64,000 nucleotides of DNA from Coix lacryma-jobi var. lacryma-jobi (lineage: Eukaryota; Streptophyta; Magnoliopsida; Poales; Poaceae), in assembly GCA_009763385.1 (NCBI GenBank), contig CM019826.1:65409864-65473863 (forward strand), in the 5' to 3' direction. Under the pieces are notes generated by a model. The model did not search any database. It was not told the DNA's origin and was given only the letters and a program-made list of their open reading frames with translations. Numbering within the stretch: position 1 is the first letter of the stretch; every line of letters starts with the position of its first letter. Of this stretch, positions 22,301-34,300 are shown one piece after another. Both the position numbers and the translations under genes were made by a program.

Positions 22301-25300
22301 CGTCGGCGAAGCGGCGGTACCAGGGCTGGCGGCGAGGTTGCTTGACGATGACCCTACTCTGCTATTGATGAGTGTAGAGGAGCCGGCTACGTTCGCAGTT
22401 GCGGAGCGCGACGCGGCGTGGCGGAAGGCGATGCTGGAGGAGATGATGTCGATCGAGGAGAACCGCACCTGGGAGCTGGTCGATCCGCCGGGAGGATGCC
22501 GACCGATCGGGCTCAAATGGGAGTTCAAGGTGAAGCAGGATGAGCACGGCGCTATGGTTAAGCACAAAGCGCGGCTCGTCGCCCGCGGCTTCGTCCAGCG
22601 TGAAGGGGTGGACTTCGAGGATGTATTCGCACCGGTGGCGCGTATGGAGTCGGTGCGGCTGTTGCGCGCGCTTGCGGCGGCCAAGGATTGGCCGATCCAC
22701 CACCTCGACGTCAAGTCGACATTCTTGAACGGGGACCTAGCGGAAACAGTCTTCGTGAAGCAAGCGCCGGGTTTCATCGTCAAAGGAGCAGAGCACAAGG
22801 TGCTGCGGCTGAGGAAGGCGCTCTACGGCCTACGCCAAGCACCGCGGGCCTGGAATGCCAAGCTCGACACCACCATGGCAGAGCTTGGGTTTGCGCGGTG
22901 TGCCACGGAGCACGCCCTCTACACCCGCCGACGGGGGAAGGAGCATCTCATCGTCGAGGTGTACGTGGACGACCTCATCGTCACCGGAGCGCGGGCGGTG
23001 GACATTGCTGCGTTCAAGGAGGAGATGGTCGCGCGGTTCCGAATGAGTGACCTTGGCGCCCTGTCTTACTACCTCGGCGTCGAGGTAAAGCAGGGGCCGG
23101 ACTCCATCACACTCGGGCAGTGGGCCTACGCACAAAAGCTACTGGAGCGGGCAGGAATGGCGGGTTGCAAGGCAGTGGCCACACCGATGGAGGAGCGCAT
23201 CAAGCTCTCGAAGCAGAGCACCGCGGTGAAGGTGGACGCTACGCTCTACCGGAGCATCGTCGGCGGGCTGCGCTGGCTCACGCACACGCGGCCAGACATC
23301 GCTTTCGCGGTAGGCTACGTGAGCCGATTCATGGAGGACCCAAGGGAGGACCACTGGATGGCGGTCAAGCGACTGCTGCGCTACATACAGGGCTCAGTGG
23401 AGCTGGGCATTGTCTTCCCCAAGCGCGGCGGCCACTGCGGCATGCCAGGTAGTCTGGCTGCACCGGTTGCTGAGCGAGCTCACCGGAGTTCAGGCTCAGC
23501 CGCCGGCGCTCAAGGTGGACAACCAGCCAGCGATCGCGTTGGCAAAGAACCCCATCCTCCACGACCGAAGCAAGCACATCGACGTGAAGTTTCACTTCCT
23601 TCGTGATTGCGTCGATGGGGGGCAGCTCGTCATCGAGTTCATCGACACGGGTCGGCAACTCGCTGACATCCTCACCAAGTCGCTCGGACACCTAAGGTTC
23701 ATGGAGCTCAGGGGCATGATCGGCACGGTGGAAGTCAAGGGTTAGCAAGCAGGATTAGGGGAAGAATTGTTGAGTAATCTGCTGTTGTTTCCTTGCTGCT
23801 GTTTTCTTGTACAGCAAGTAGCATATCTTAGTCCTTAAGTTTTCTTGGCATGTAAGAAAGGACAGCTAGTAGTAGTAGTCAAATTAGATTTTGCTTGTGT
23901 TGTTTCACAGCTGCTAGGAGTAGCAAGTGACCGACTATGCATGTCTATATATATGTACCCATATGCAATGGAAAAAGGCAGCTTCTTTGCCACAATCTTC
24001 CTGTGTTCAGGTTTCAGCCACTGCTGAACTGTGTGCTCTGTGAGGGAGAGGGCAGAGAGAGCTCAGCTCTTCTTCAACCTTGGGTCAGGGGAGAGGGAGA
24101 GGGAAGGAGAGCAGGGTCTGCTCACTTTAGTTGCTGGTCCAGTGACCAACAGTGTCAACTGGGGTGGAGCAGGGCTTGCAGTCAGTCATCCCAGTTCGCT
24201 CCAGGATATCAAGAGTGTACTGCCGCTGGTGAAGAAAAAGAACCCCAGGATGAGGCTCAACGGTGACCCCGAGGAAGTGATGGAGCACACCGAGATCCTT
24301 CATCGCAAACTCCTGCTGAAGGGAGGTGATGCTCCGTCGCAGTAGAGTTGGGTTGGAAGCTGTGAGCACAATATCATCAACACCGCCTACCAGTCGTCTC
24401 TTCAGGACACGCCGTTCCGCGTCGTTTATGGGCGTGACCCGCCCTCCATCCGGTCGTATGAACCGGGGGACACCAGAGTCGCGGTCGTCGCCAAGAGCGT
24501 GGAGGAGCGGGAGGAATTCCTCACTGACATCCGCTACCGGCTTGAGCAAGCCCAGGCAGTACAGAAGCTACACTTCGACAAGCACCATCGTCACGTCACG
24601 TACCAAGTCGACGACTGGGCTCTTCTTCAGCTCCGGCATCGTGCGGCGTCATCGCTGCCCCAGGCGGTCACCGGCAAGCTCAAGCCTCGCTTCTACGGGC
24701 CATATCGCGTCACCAAGCTGATCAATGACGTGGCTATCCGCCTCGCCCTGCCCCCTCGCGCCCGCCTACATGATGTCTTCCACATCGGGCTCTTGAAGTA
24801 CAACGGGCCGCCTCCTGATGCACCACCGCCTTTGCCGTCTATCCATCACGGTGTTGTGGCTCCGGAGCCGGAACGTGCTATTCGGTTTCGCTTGGCTCGC
24901 GGCGTGCTCCAAGTCTTGATCCAGTGGAAGGGAGAATCACCTGCGTCTGCGACTTGGGAAGACATTGAGCCATTCTGCGCCAAGTATCCCGCCTTTCATC
25001 TCGAGGACTAGCTGAATCTCGAGGAGGGGAGAGATGTCATGTGGGGGCGCACTTATACTAGGTGCCACCGGGCCAGAGACGTGCGTCGAGCTGCTGAGCG
25101 CGCGGCACGCATGGAGGGCGCGTGCGGCGACGCGTGGGACGCAGGGTCAGCTAGGGGTTCAAATAGGAAAGTTGGGATAGTTTCCCTCTTTCGGTTGCAT
25201 GATTTTAGGAGCAATTAGCTCCCTTTCGGTTGGGCCTCTGGCCATATAATTGTTGTAATCAAACAATTGAGAATTAAGCAAGATTATTGTTGGAAAGAGT

Positions 25301-28300
25301 GAATTGATTAATGGGCCAGCCATAGGAGAGTAGCCATATTGTAGTCTTACATGGGCCTCATGGGCCTAACACATATACACTCCAACACTCCCCAAGTCTG
25401 AACTACCGGCGCAGCGGAGTTTCAAGACTGGGCACGAAAAGAAGCACAACACAGGAGCCCCCCACAGACTCAACTAGCCACTAATGATGTTGAGGCTGAA
25501 GCGAAACTTGGAGAAGGTCGAGGACGGGAGGCCCTTGGCGAAGATGTCGGCGAACTGGGAAGTGGTCGGGATGTGGAGAACCCGAACATCGCCGATGGCC
25601 ACTCGGTCACGGACAAAGTGAAGGTCGATCTCGACATGCTTGGTCCGCTCGTGCTGAACGGGGTTGGTGGAGAGGTACACGGCACTGACGTTGTCGCAGT
25701 AGACCAACGTGCTCCGGGTCAGGGGACTATGAAGCTCACCCAAGAGCTGCCGGAGCCAGGAGGCCTCAGCCACGCCGTTAGCAACAGCGCGGTACTCCGC
25801 CTCGGCACTGGAGCGGGAGACCACCGGCTGACGCTTGGACGACAAGGACACCAGGTTGCCGCCGAGGAAGACAGCATAGCCGGAGGTGGACCGGCGAGTG
25901 TCCGGACACCCGGCCCAGTCAGCGTCGGTGTAGACGACGAGCTCGGTGGAGGCAGACCGGTGGAGAAGCAGGCCGTAGTCGACGGTGCCGCGGAGGTAGC
26001 GGAGGAGGCGCTTGAGGGCCGTGAGGTGAGGCTCGCGCGGATCATGCATATGAAGGCAAATCTGCTGAACTGCATATATGATGTTCGGGCGGGTGAAAGT
26101 GAGGTACTGAAGCGCCCCCGCAAGACTCCTGTACGCGGTAGGGTCACTGACTGTGGCACCCTCGGTCTCTGACAGCTTGGCATGAGTGTCAACAGGGGTG
26201 GAGCAGGGCTTGCAGTCAGTCATCCCAGCTCGCTCCATGATATCAATAGTATACTACCGCTGGTGAAGAAAGAGACCCCCGGGACGAGGCTCAACGGTGA
26301 CCCCGAGGAAGTGATGGAGCACACCGAGGTCCTTCATCGCGAACTCCTGCTGAAGAGAGGTGATGATCCGCCGCAGTAGTACCGGGCTGGAAGCGGTGAG
26401 CACAATGTCATCAACATAGAGCAGTAGATAGGCAGTCTCCCCACCGTGGTGGTAGATGAACAGTGATGTATCTGACTTGGCCTCCACAAACCCCAGAGTG
26501 AGCAGGAATGCAGCAAACCGAGAGTACCACGCCCGAGGGGCCTGCTTGAGGCCGTAGAGGGACTTGTTGAGGCGGCAGACCAGATCAGGGCGAGAAGAGT
26601 CATCAAAGCCCGTCGGCTGACTGCAGTAGACTGTCTCAGCAAGTGTCCCGTGGAGAAAAGTATTCTTGACGTCCAGCTGATGCACTGGCCAGGAGCGAGA
26701 GAGCCAGTGAGAGAACGGTGCGGACTGTAACTGGCTTCACCACTGGACTGAAAGTCTCATCATAATCAACTCCAGGCCGCTGAGTAAAACCCCTGAGAAC
26801 CCAGCGAGCCTTGTACCGCTAAAGAGTGCCATCAGCCCGGCGCTTGTGAGTCCAGATCCACTTGCCGGTGACGACATTGGAGCCAGGCGGACGGGGCACC
26901 AGATCTCAGGTCTGGTTGGCTAGAAGAGCCGCGTACTCCTCTTCCATCGCACGACGCTAGTGAGGGTCGGCCAAGGCGGCGCGCACGGAAGAGGGTACCG
27001 GAGAGACCCGCGTCTCGTCGTGCGTCGCGGCAAGAGCCCGAGGCCACAACACCCCCGCCGCATGCCGCGTCACCATGGGGTGAACATGACGCGGGTGGCG
27101 ATGAAGAATGAGGGGTGTTACACGGGCGGCTCAACCAGAGCAGCCGGCGGCGGTGGAGGCGGCGGCGTAGGCGTCCATGGTGGAGAAGCGGCCACGGGAG
27201 GAGACCGAGGTGGCGACGACGATGACGGATCTAGCACCGGTGGCGGTGAGGCCGCCCGCGCACGGCGCTGGTAGACACGCACCGGCTAGCCGAAGCGCGC
27301 GGGAGGTGCCGCAGGCGCCGGACCCGCGTCGGGCGCAGCCCCGGGGAACGTGGTCGCCGGACCGGCGCAAGGCGCAGGGTCAGGCGCAACCCCGGGGGAC
27401 GGGGTCGTTGGACCGGCGCAGCCCCGGTGTACGGCGAGCCGGGGCATGGGCCCGACGGAGGGCGCGGGAAAGCAGGAGAGCCGGGGCACGAGCCCGGCGG
27501 AGCGCGTGGTGGAGGACCTGCAGGGTAAAACAGTAAAGGTGGCTGGACCACCGCGTCAGTGGGAAACAAGGAGGAGAGGTCAAGGTCAGAGGTGGGAGGT
27601 GGTGTGGAGGTGGGAGGAGAGGTGGTGGTAGAGAAGGGGAAGTCGGCCTCGTCGAACACAACATGTCGGGAAATGAGGACGCGACAAGAGGAGAGGTCAA
27701 AGCAACGGTACCCCTTGTGATCCGGGGAGTACCCGAGGAAGACACACCGAGTCGACCGGGGAGCCAGCTTGTGAGGAGCAGTGGCAGTGGTGTTAGGGTA
27801 ACACGCACACCGGAAGACACGGAGGTGGTCGTAGCGAGGAGGGGTACCGAAGAGGGCGTGGTGAGGAGTGGGAGCGGGACAGGCAGCGGAAGGTAAACGA
27901 TTGAGGAGATAGGTGGAGGTGAACCCTCGGCCCAGAAGCGGGCAGGAAGTGAGGCCTGTAAGAGGAGGGTGCGGATGGTGTCGTTGGTGTTGCGAATCAT
28001 GCGCTCGGCCTTGCCGTTCTGGGAGGAGGTGTAGGTGCACGACATGCGTAACTGCATGCCGTGAGAGAGGAAGAAGGCACGAGACGTGGAGTTATCGAAC
28101 TCACGCTCGTTGTCACACTGGACGGCCTTGATGGTGAGGCCGAACTGAGTGGACACCCAGGCAAAGAAGTGGAGTAGCGTGGAGAAAGTGTTAGACTTGG
28201 CACGAAGAGGAAAAGTACAGGAATAGTGAGAGAGATCATCCACCAACACAAGATAGTATTTGTAGCCAGAAATGCTAGGGACAGGGGATGTCCACAGATC

Positions 28301-31300
28301 GCAATGGACAAGGTCAAAGATATGGGCCACATGAGAAGTAGGAAAAGGAAGACGAACATGTCGGCCCAGTTGGCACGCATGACACAAATGCTCATCACGA
28401 GCTCGAGTACATGATATGGAAGAGCTACGACTAAGCTGGGTCAAGGCATTGCGGCCAGGGTGACCAAGGCGACGGTGCCAAGTAGTAGAGGAGGTGGTGG
28501 TGGCGAAAGCAGCAGACGGAGTGGGAGGGGAAGACCATGGAGCGGAAGCTGGAAACCGAAGAGTGTAAAGAGGCCCTGTGCTGTCACATCGGAGAAGAGG
28601 ACGCTGGGTAGCCAAGTCCTTTACAGTGAGACCAGAAGGGTCGAATTCAACAGAACAGGAGTTGTCAGCTGTGAAACGGCGAATAGACAGAAGGTTGTGA
28701 ACCATATTGGGAGCAACAAGGACATCGGGAAGAAGAAAGAAGTCATGAGTGTCAGCGGCACCCAGGGACGTGACCGAAAGGCAAGAGCCATTCGCGACCA
28801 TTATAAACGAAGGGTGAGTCGAAGAGGGAGGGTGAACGGAAGAGAGGAGACCAGGGTTGGGAGTGGTGTGGTACGTGGCTCCCGAGTCAGCGATCCAGTC
28901 GGAACTGACTGGCGGTGGTAGGCCCTGGGTGCTGAAAGAGCAGGCCAAGGCCGTCGGATGCCAACCGACAGGCCCCGGTAGGATTCCGGGAGGTGGCGAA
29001 AGCAGCGACGGGAATGGGGTAAAGCCTGGGACAACCCCAGCGAACATGGTCACCGGTGTACGCCCACGGCCCGCCCCACACCTGCTCGGCCCGGGAGGAG
29101 GGCCAAGAAGGGACGACATAGGCGGAGGCGACGGTCGGGGAAGAGACGAACCGGCCGCGGGGGGATCCCAAACGACAGGCCCCGACAGGGGTGGCACCGG
29201 CGGGAAAAGTTGAGAGCCGCGTCGGGTCGACTGGGCTGCTGCACAGCTGGTGGCAAACGACGGCTGTCGAACAGCTGCTGGGCACTGGCACTGCTTGTTG
29301 GTGTGGCAAAGGAGAAGTGCCGAGATGCTTGGCAGCCGCCTGCGCACAGGCTTGGAGGAGGCCACCCGCACCGGCAGGACGAGTGTCGAGACGCAGCCCG
29401 GGCGCAGCAGCAGTGCCGGAGGGGAAGAAAAGGGGGTCGCCGGCGGTGTGAGAGCTCGCGCCGGGGGGCAGCACAGCCGCAGCTCGCATAGCAGCAGCAG
29501 CAGGGACCGAGGAGGGGGACTGCAGCAACGGCGGAGCTCACACTCGGGGGCAGGCTGGCCCCAGCCCGCGTAGCAGCCGCTGGGGTAGCGCCGTTGCCCG
29601 CGCCCTCGCTGGAAATGGGGAGTCCCCCACCCACGCCCAGGGACGCGCCGAGCAGAGGCGGGGAAGAGACGGTTGCTGGAAGGGATGCGTCGAGCAGAGG
29701 GGGAGGAGAGGCGCCGGCGGCTGCAGGCCCGCCCAGCCGCGAGCGTGCTCCGGAGAAGAGAGCAGGGGCGCGAGGGAGGAGGCCGGGAAAGACCCCCGCG
29801 TCCAGGCCGGCGCCTGTGGCCGCGCCGGCGGCCGCACCTGCTCCAGCGCCGCTCAGGCCGGCGCTAGTGGCCGCGCCCGCTCGCGCAGCGCCGGGAAGGG
29901 CGCCCAGGCCGGCGCCAACGCCCGTGCCTGTGCCAGCGCCAGGCGCGCTCGTGGCCGCGCCGGCGGCGCTCGCGGCGGCAGCGCCCGCGACAGCAGCTCC
30001 CGCGCCTGCGGCTGTGACCATGGCAGTCGCTGTGCAGCGCGCCCGGACGGGAGGACGCGACGTGCGCCCAGGAGCAGGAAAGGGAGGGGAAAGAGGAGGG
30101 AGAGGTAGGAGGAGGGGGGCCGTAGGCCATGGCCGGCGGCAGCAGTGGAGGCGGCGGCTGCTGCAGGGGAGGGAGGGACGGAGGTGAGGAAACCCTAGCT
30201 CGATACCATGTTGGAAAGAGTGAATTGATTATTGGGCCAGCCCTAGGAGGGTAGCCATATTGTAGTCTTACATGGGCCTCATGGGCCTAAGACATATACA
30301 CTCCAACAATTATCATCCTATCTAATCTCTCTCTCAACGAAAGCCTACGGCTGAGGGGCAAAACCTCGCCAGAGAAGACGGACCGAGGCTACGATCTCCG
30401 TAGCCGAGGGCCAGCTACCCTAGGGCTCGACGCCCTTGACATGAGTCGTGTCTGTAGTGTTGTGTACTTATGTGGGTGTGGGTGTGGGTGTTTGTGAGAC
30501 CTTGTGTGTGTTGTTCGTGTTGTGTATGGGTGTGCTTCGGGTTCTTGTACCCGTGTTCTAATTAACGTATAATGATGCGCAGATCTCCTGTGTTTTTCAA
30601 GAAAAGAGTAGGCTGGATTCTGATTCACAAAAAATCATAAAATGATTATATAAAAAATTCAGAACTTTTTGTGGATGAAGAATAACTTAAATACAACCCA
30701 TTTTAACTTGTTGTACAAAGGATGAACTGAAAAAATTATGGTGCAGAGAAGAGGCAAGAAACAGCAGTCAAAACCAGGTTACCACCATTTTCAGCTCCCA
30801 GGCAGGGATGGAGAATCGTTTTGAGCCAGAATCGGTGCCCTGTTTGGCTCTGATTCAACCATTTCTTATGAGAAACAGAAAAGATTCATAGACTGCCAAA
30901 TGGGCTCTAAGTCTATCCTCAAAGGCATCCAAATTATTAGACTTACAAAATCTTCTATATATATACATATATATGAAAAATCCGTGAAAGTCCATTACCT
31001 ATTAGCACAAGAACTCTCCATAACATTATGTCAACTATGTGGATTAACTGTATCCACATCTCTACTATCCATAACTTTTACTTTTTCTTGCTACATTCCT
31101 TGTTCATTGATAGCATCTAAGGCTAGATACAGACCTACACCTGAACATCCCATCAGAGTGGCAGAAACAAAGACAAAAAGCAAATCATGTACTATGTCAA
31201 GTCAGTATTCTAAACAACCAATAAAACTTGTGTAGAATTGCATGGTTTAGCATCTTATTCAGTAATGACCCTTAAAATATTGGGAATGTATCCTATGCAA

Positions 31301-34300
31301 ACTAGACTCCTGTCTAAAACATTAGTATAAATATCATAAACACAAACAAGACTACAAAATAAAATCAAGTATCAAGTTCAAAAGTATATTAAACTAAAAG
31401 GAGAAACATGCAATAAAACAGTAGCCTACTGCAGTTTTACCTGTAGAAGAGTTGGTAACTCCAGCTCCGGAGTAGAAGATGGATGTCGAGAAGGAACATG
31501 AAAGTAGAGCATCTGTAAAGTTATCATAAAAAGCCAGTCATTTTTTTTCTTGGACACAAGAGCTGTGTATTTTTGTATTAAATTAAAGAGAGGAAAAGGG
31601 AGAAGAGTAAAGCCACAGTCATTTAAGTTGCCATAGAGCAGAATATTAGGTGGTCACAAAACTCAGAAGTGCACATGCAGCAACGATGGAATTACAGAAC
31701 AAAACTCCGTAAGAGTATATTTCAGAGTACACCTGTGGGTTTTAAATGATATTGAAAGTACACCTTTTGGAACATAGTGCACCTATAGAAAACACGAGGT
31801 GTTTGGAACAAAACTCCGTAAGACCCCCTTTTGGAACATGAATGTTATTAACTGTATATCAAGGCCCATCCTATAGGGCCATATAGCCCATGAGGCTCTC
31901 TCTATTTATGGTTATCGCTGTTAAAATGAGACCAACCAGGTTGTATTGCTAGAACTCAAACTCATGGTGGATCTACAACACTGAGTTTGAAGAGCAAGAA
32001 TCTATGTTAGGCCCGTGTTTGTGCCTTGGTGAAGAAATTTGCTAGCTGAACTTCTTCTGAAGGCATATGGTGGAGGATCACAACCTGATCATGCACTTGG
32101 TATCTCATGTAGGAATCATCAACGCCAATGTGTTTTGTGAGCTCATGCTTGACCAGGCCTTGAGCAATATTAATCGTACCGGTGCTGTCAGAAGAGAGAG
32201 GAGTGGGTGCAGTGGCAGACACACCAAAATCCTCGAGAAGCCATCATAGCCATGTCACCTCCGCAGTCAGCACACGAGCGGGAAACAGCAGTCTGCTTCT
32301 TGGTTTTCTAGGCAATCAAGGAGGAGCCAAGGAAAACACAATAAGCTGAGAGAGAGCAACGATCAGTGTGGTCACTCGCCCAGGTCGCATCAGACTATGC
32401 TTGGAGCTAGAGAGAACTAGAGCGAGGGAAGAAAAGGCGGAGTTCCATGCAATGTTTTCAGATCGGACGACTAATTGCGATTAATCGTGATTAGTCATCC
32501 TGAGGTGGAGCGACGTGTGTCTGGGCAGCCAGCCCAGTCGGCATCAGAGTAGGCTGTGAGCTGATCAACGGCACCGGAGCCCAAGTGAAGTCCAGCAGAG
32601 AGAGAGCCCTTGACGTAGCACAGGATGCGCTTGATCAGCGCAAGGTGTGGCTCGCGAGGATCGTGCATGAAGAGGCAGACCTGCTGCACAGCATAAGCCA
32701 GGTCCGGCCTCGTCAGAGTGAGGTACTGGAGGGCGCCGGCGAGGCTCCTGTACTCAGAGGGGTTAGCGACGGGAGCGCCCTCGGAAGAGGACAGCTTGGT
32801 CCGGACATCCACCAGGGTAGCTGTTGGGTGGCATTCCGATATGCCAGCGCGCTGAAGGAGCTCAACGGCGTACTGCCGTTGGGACAGGAACAGGCCGCTG
32901 CTGTCCCGTGTCACCGAGATGCCGAGGAAGTGGTGGAGGTCACCGAGGTCCGTCATGGCGAATTCCAAGGAGAGTCGGGAGGCGACGTGTTGGAGAAGAG
33001 CTGGTGACAATGCAGTGACGATGATGTCATAAACGTAGAGAAGGTAGGCCATGTCATCTCCAGCCTTGTAGACGAAGAGGGAGGCATCAGACTTGGATGT
33101 GATGAAGCCGATGCTGCTGATGAAGGCGGAGAAGCGCTGCTTCCAAGCTCGCGGCGCCTGTTTTAGTCCATACAGGGACTTCTGCAACAAACATACAGAG
33201 TGAGGGGCAGCAGGGTCAACGAAGCCTTTGGGCTGCTCGCAGTAAACCGTCTCCTCGAGGTTGTCGTGGAGGAAGGCATTCTTCACATCGAGTTGGCGTA
33301 TGGGCCAATCTCGGGACCGCAGCGATGCTGAGGACGGTGCGGATTGTGACCGGCTTGACAACCGGGCTGAAGGTCTCGTCGTAGTCGACGCCGGCCTCCT
33401 AGGAGAAGCCGCGGACGACCCAACGTGCCTTGTGCCGGTGGAGGGAGCCGTCGGAGTGAAGCTTGTGCTTGAACAGCCACTTCCCAGTGACAATGTTAGC
33501 ACCAGGGGGCCGAGGGACAAGACGCCAAGTGCCGTTGTCGATGAGCGCCTTGTATTCGTCGGCCATCGCAGCACGCCAATTGGGGTCGGCGAGGGCACTG
33601 CGATAGTTTGCCGTGACGAGGCGACGGAGGCGGAGAAGCCGTAGCGCTGAACGGGGCGCAGGGATCCGGTCTGAGCGCGCGTCACAGTCCGGCGTGCAGG
33701 AGCAGCACGTGGCGGTGTGGAGGCTACCGGTGCCACCGGGGGAGCCACGGAGGTAGCTGTTGTAGCCACGCCCTCGGTGGCCGGTACAGCAGCCGTAGGA
33801 GCCACCTCCGGTTAGGCAGTTGCCCGGGCGCGGCAAGAGAAGACGATGCCGAAGCGCCAGTGCCCCAGCTGTGGTCCGCCGGCAGGAGGGACTGGCTGTT
33901 GCCCGCCCGCAGGTGGAGCAATCGGAGGGTCTCCCCCCCCCCCCCCCCCCGCGCCCCCGTAGAGGCAGCCAGGGGACCCAGCTGGAGGATAGCTGAGTCC
34001 AGGAGCGTCGGGTGTGGATCCTCGTCAGTGTCAGAGAGCAACGAAGGAGTGCTCACTGACGGCGGTGAGGGAGAGAGTCCCTGCATCAGTAAATCAAGTG
34101 AGGAAGGCACAGAGGCCGCCGATGGTGCTGCCGCAAATGAGAATACTGACTCGTCGAAAATGACATGACGAGAGATGATAATCCGGCGAGTGTGCGTGTC
34201 GAGGCAGCGGTAGCCCTTGTGAGAAGAGGAATATCCGAGGAAAACGCAGGGTGCGGAGCGAGGAGCTAGTTTGTGAGGGGCGGTGGCGGAGAGGTTTGGG

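Larger units (their letters stand above)
19175..24151 (+). mobile_element. Copia-4, near-complete Ty1/copia element
   Basis: 4977 bp with LTRs 19175-19542 (368 bp) and 23768-24151 (384 bp) and target-site duplication GTGTC (19170-19174 and 24152-24156). It has a primer-binding site, gag and most of pol. The LTRs differ by small indels near their 5' ends plus scattered substitutions. Pol has several frameshifts and an internal deletion in RNase H. It is inserted in Copia-3a. The lineage looks Tork/Tnt1-like (WYLDSGASNH, DGSRVDIRGQG). Confidence 0.94.
18231..24378 (-). mobile_element. Copia-3a, 3' part, split by Copia-4
   Basis: A minus-strand copia: 3' LTR at 18231-18331, then RNase H and RT sequence to 19174, resuming at 24157 behind the GTGTC duplication made by Copia-4 and ending near 24378. 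It is the same family as 25288-30308 and 62568-64000 (CCCGCAGTCTGAACTACCGG after the LTR). It is truncated at 24378 within RT, where it joins gypsy sequence. Confidence 0.85.
25288..30308 (-). mobile_element. Copia-3b, full-length Ty1/copia with 100-bp LTRs and no recognisable gag
   Basis: 5021 bp with LTRs 25288-25387 and 30209-30308 (4 differences in 100 bp by eye) and duplication ATTAT (25283-25287 and 30309-30313). A Met-type PBS (TGGTATCGAG on the minus strand) lies at 30199-30208. Protease to RNase H are present with frameshifts. The roughly 1.2 kb where gag should be is Ala/Gly/Pro-rich and shows no UBN2 motif or CCHC knuckle. It is inserted in the gypsy LTR. Confidence 0.93.
24379..30441 (+). 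mobile_element. Ty3/gypsy 3' fragment, split by Copia-3b
   Basis: The C-terminal integrase, chromodomain and 3' LTR of a gypsy element on the plus strand: 24379-25287, then 30314-30441 after Copia-3b with its ATTAT duplication. The left end joins Copia-3a at 24378 at a short shared CAACA-like word, indicating a deletion or recombination junction. Confidence 0.87.

Noticed and set aside
22019..22798. 259-codon minus-strand ORF
   Set aside because: Shadow of Copia-4 pol.
29050..30021. 323-codon minus-strand Ala/Gly/Cys-rich ORF
   Set aside because: Low-complexity product of very GC-rich sequence in Copia-3b. It overlaps other equally long frames, has no recognisable domain and has no conserved start.
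29594..30187. 197-codon plus-strand Ala/Pro-rich ORF
   Set aside because: Antisense to the same GC-rich region, low complexity only.
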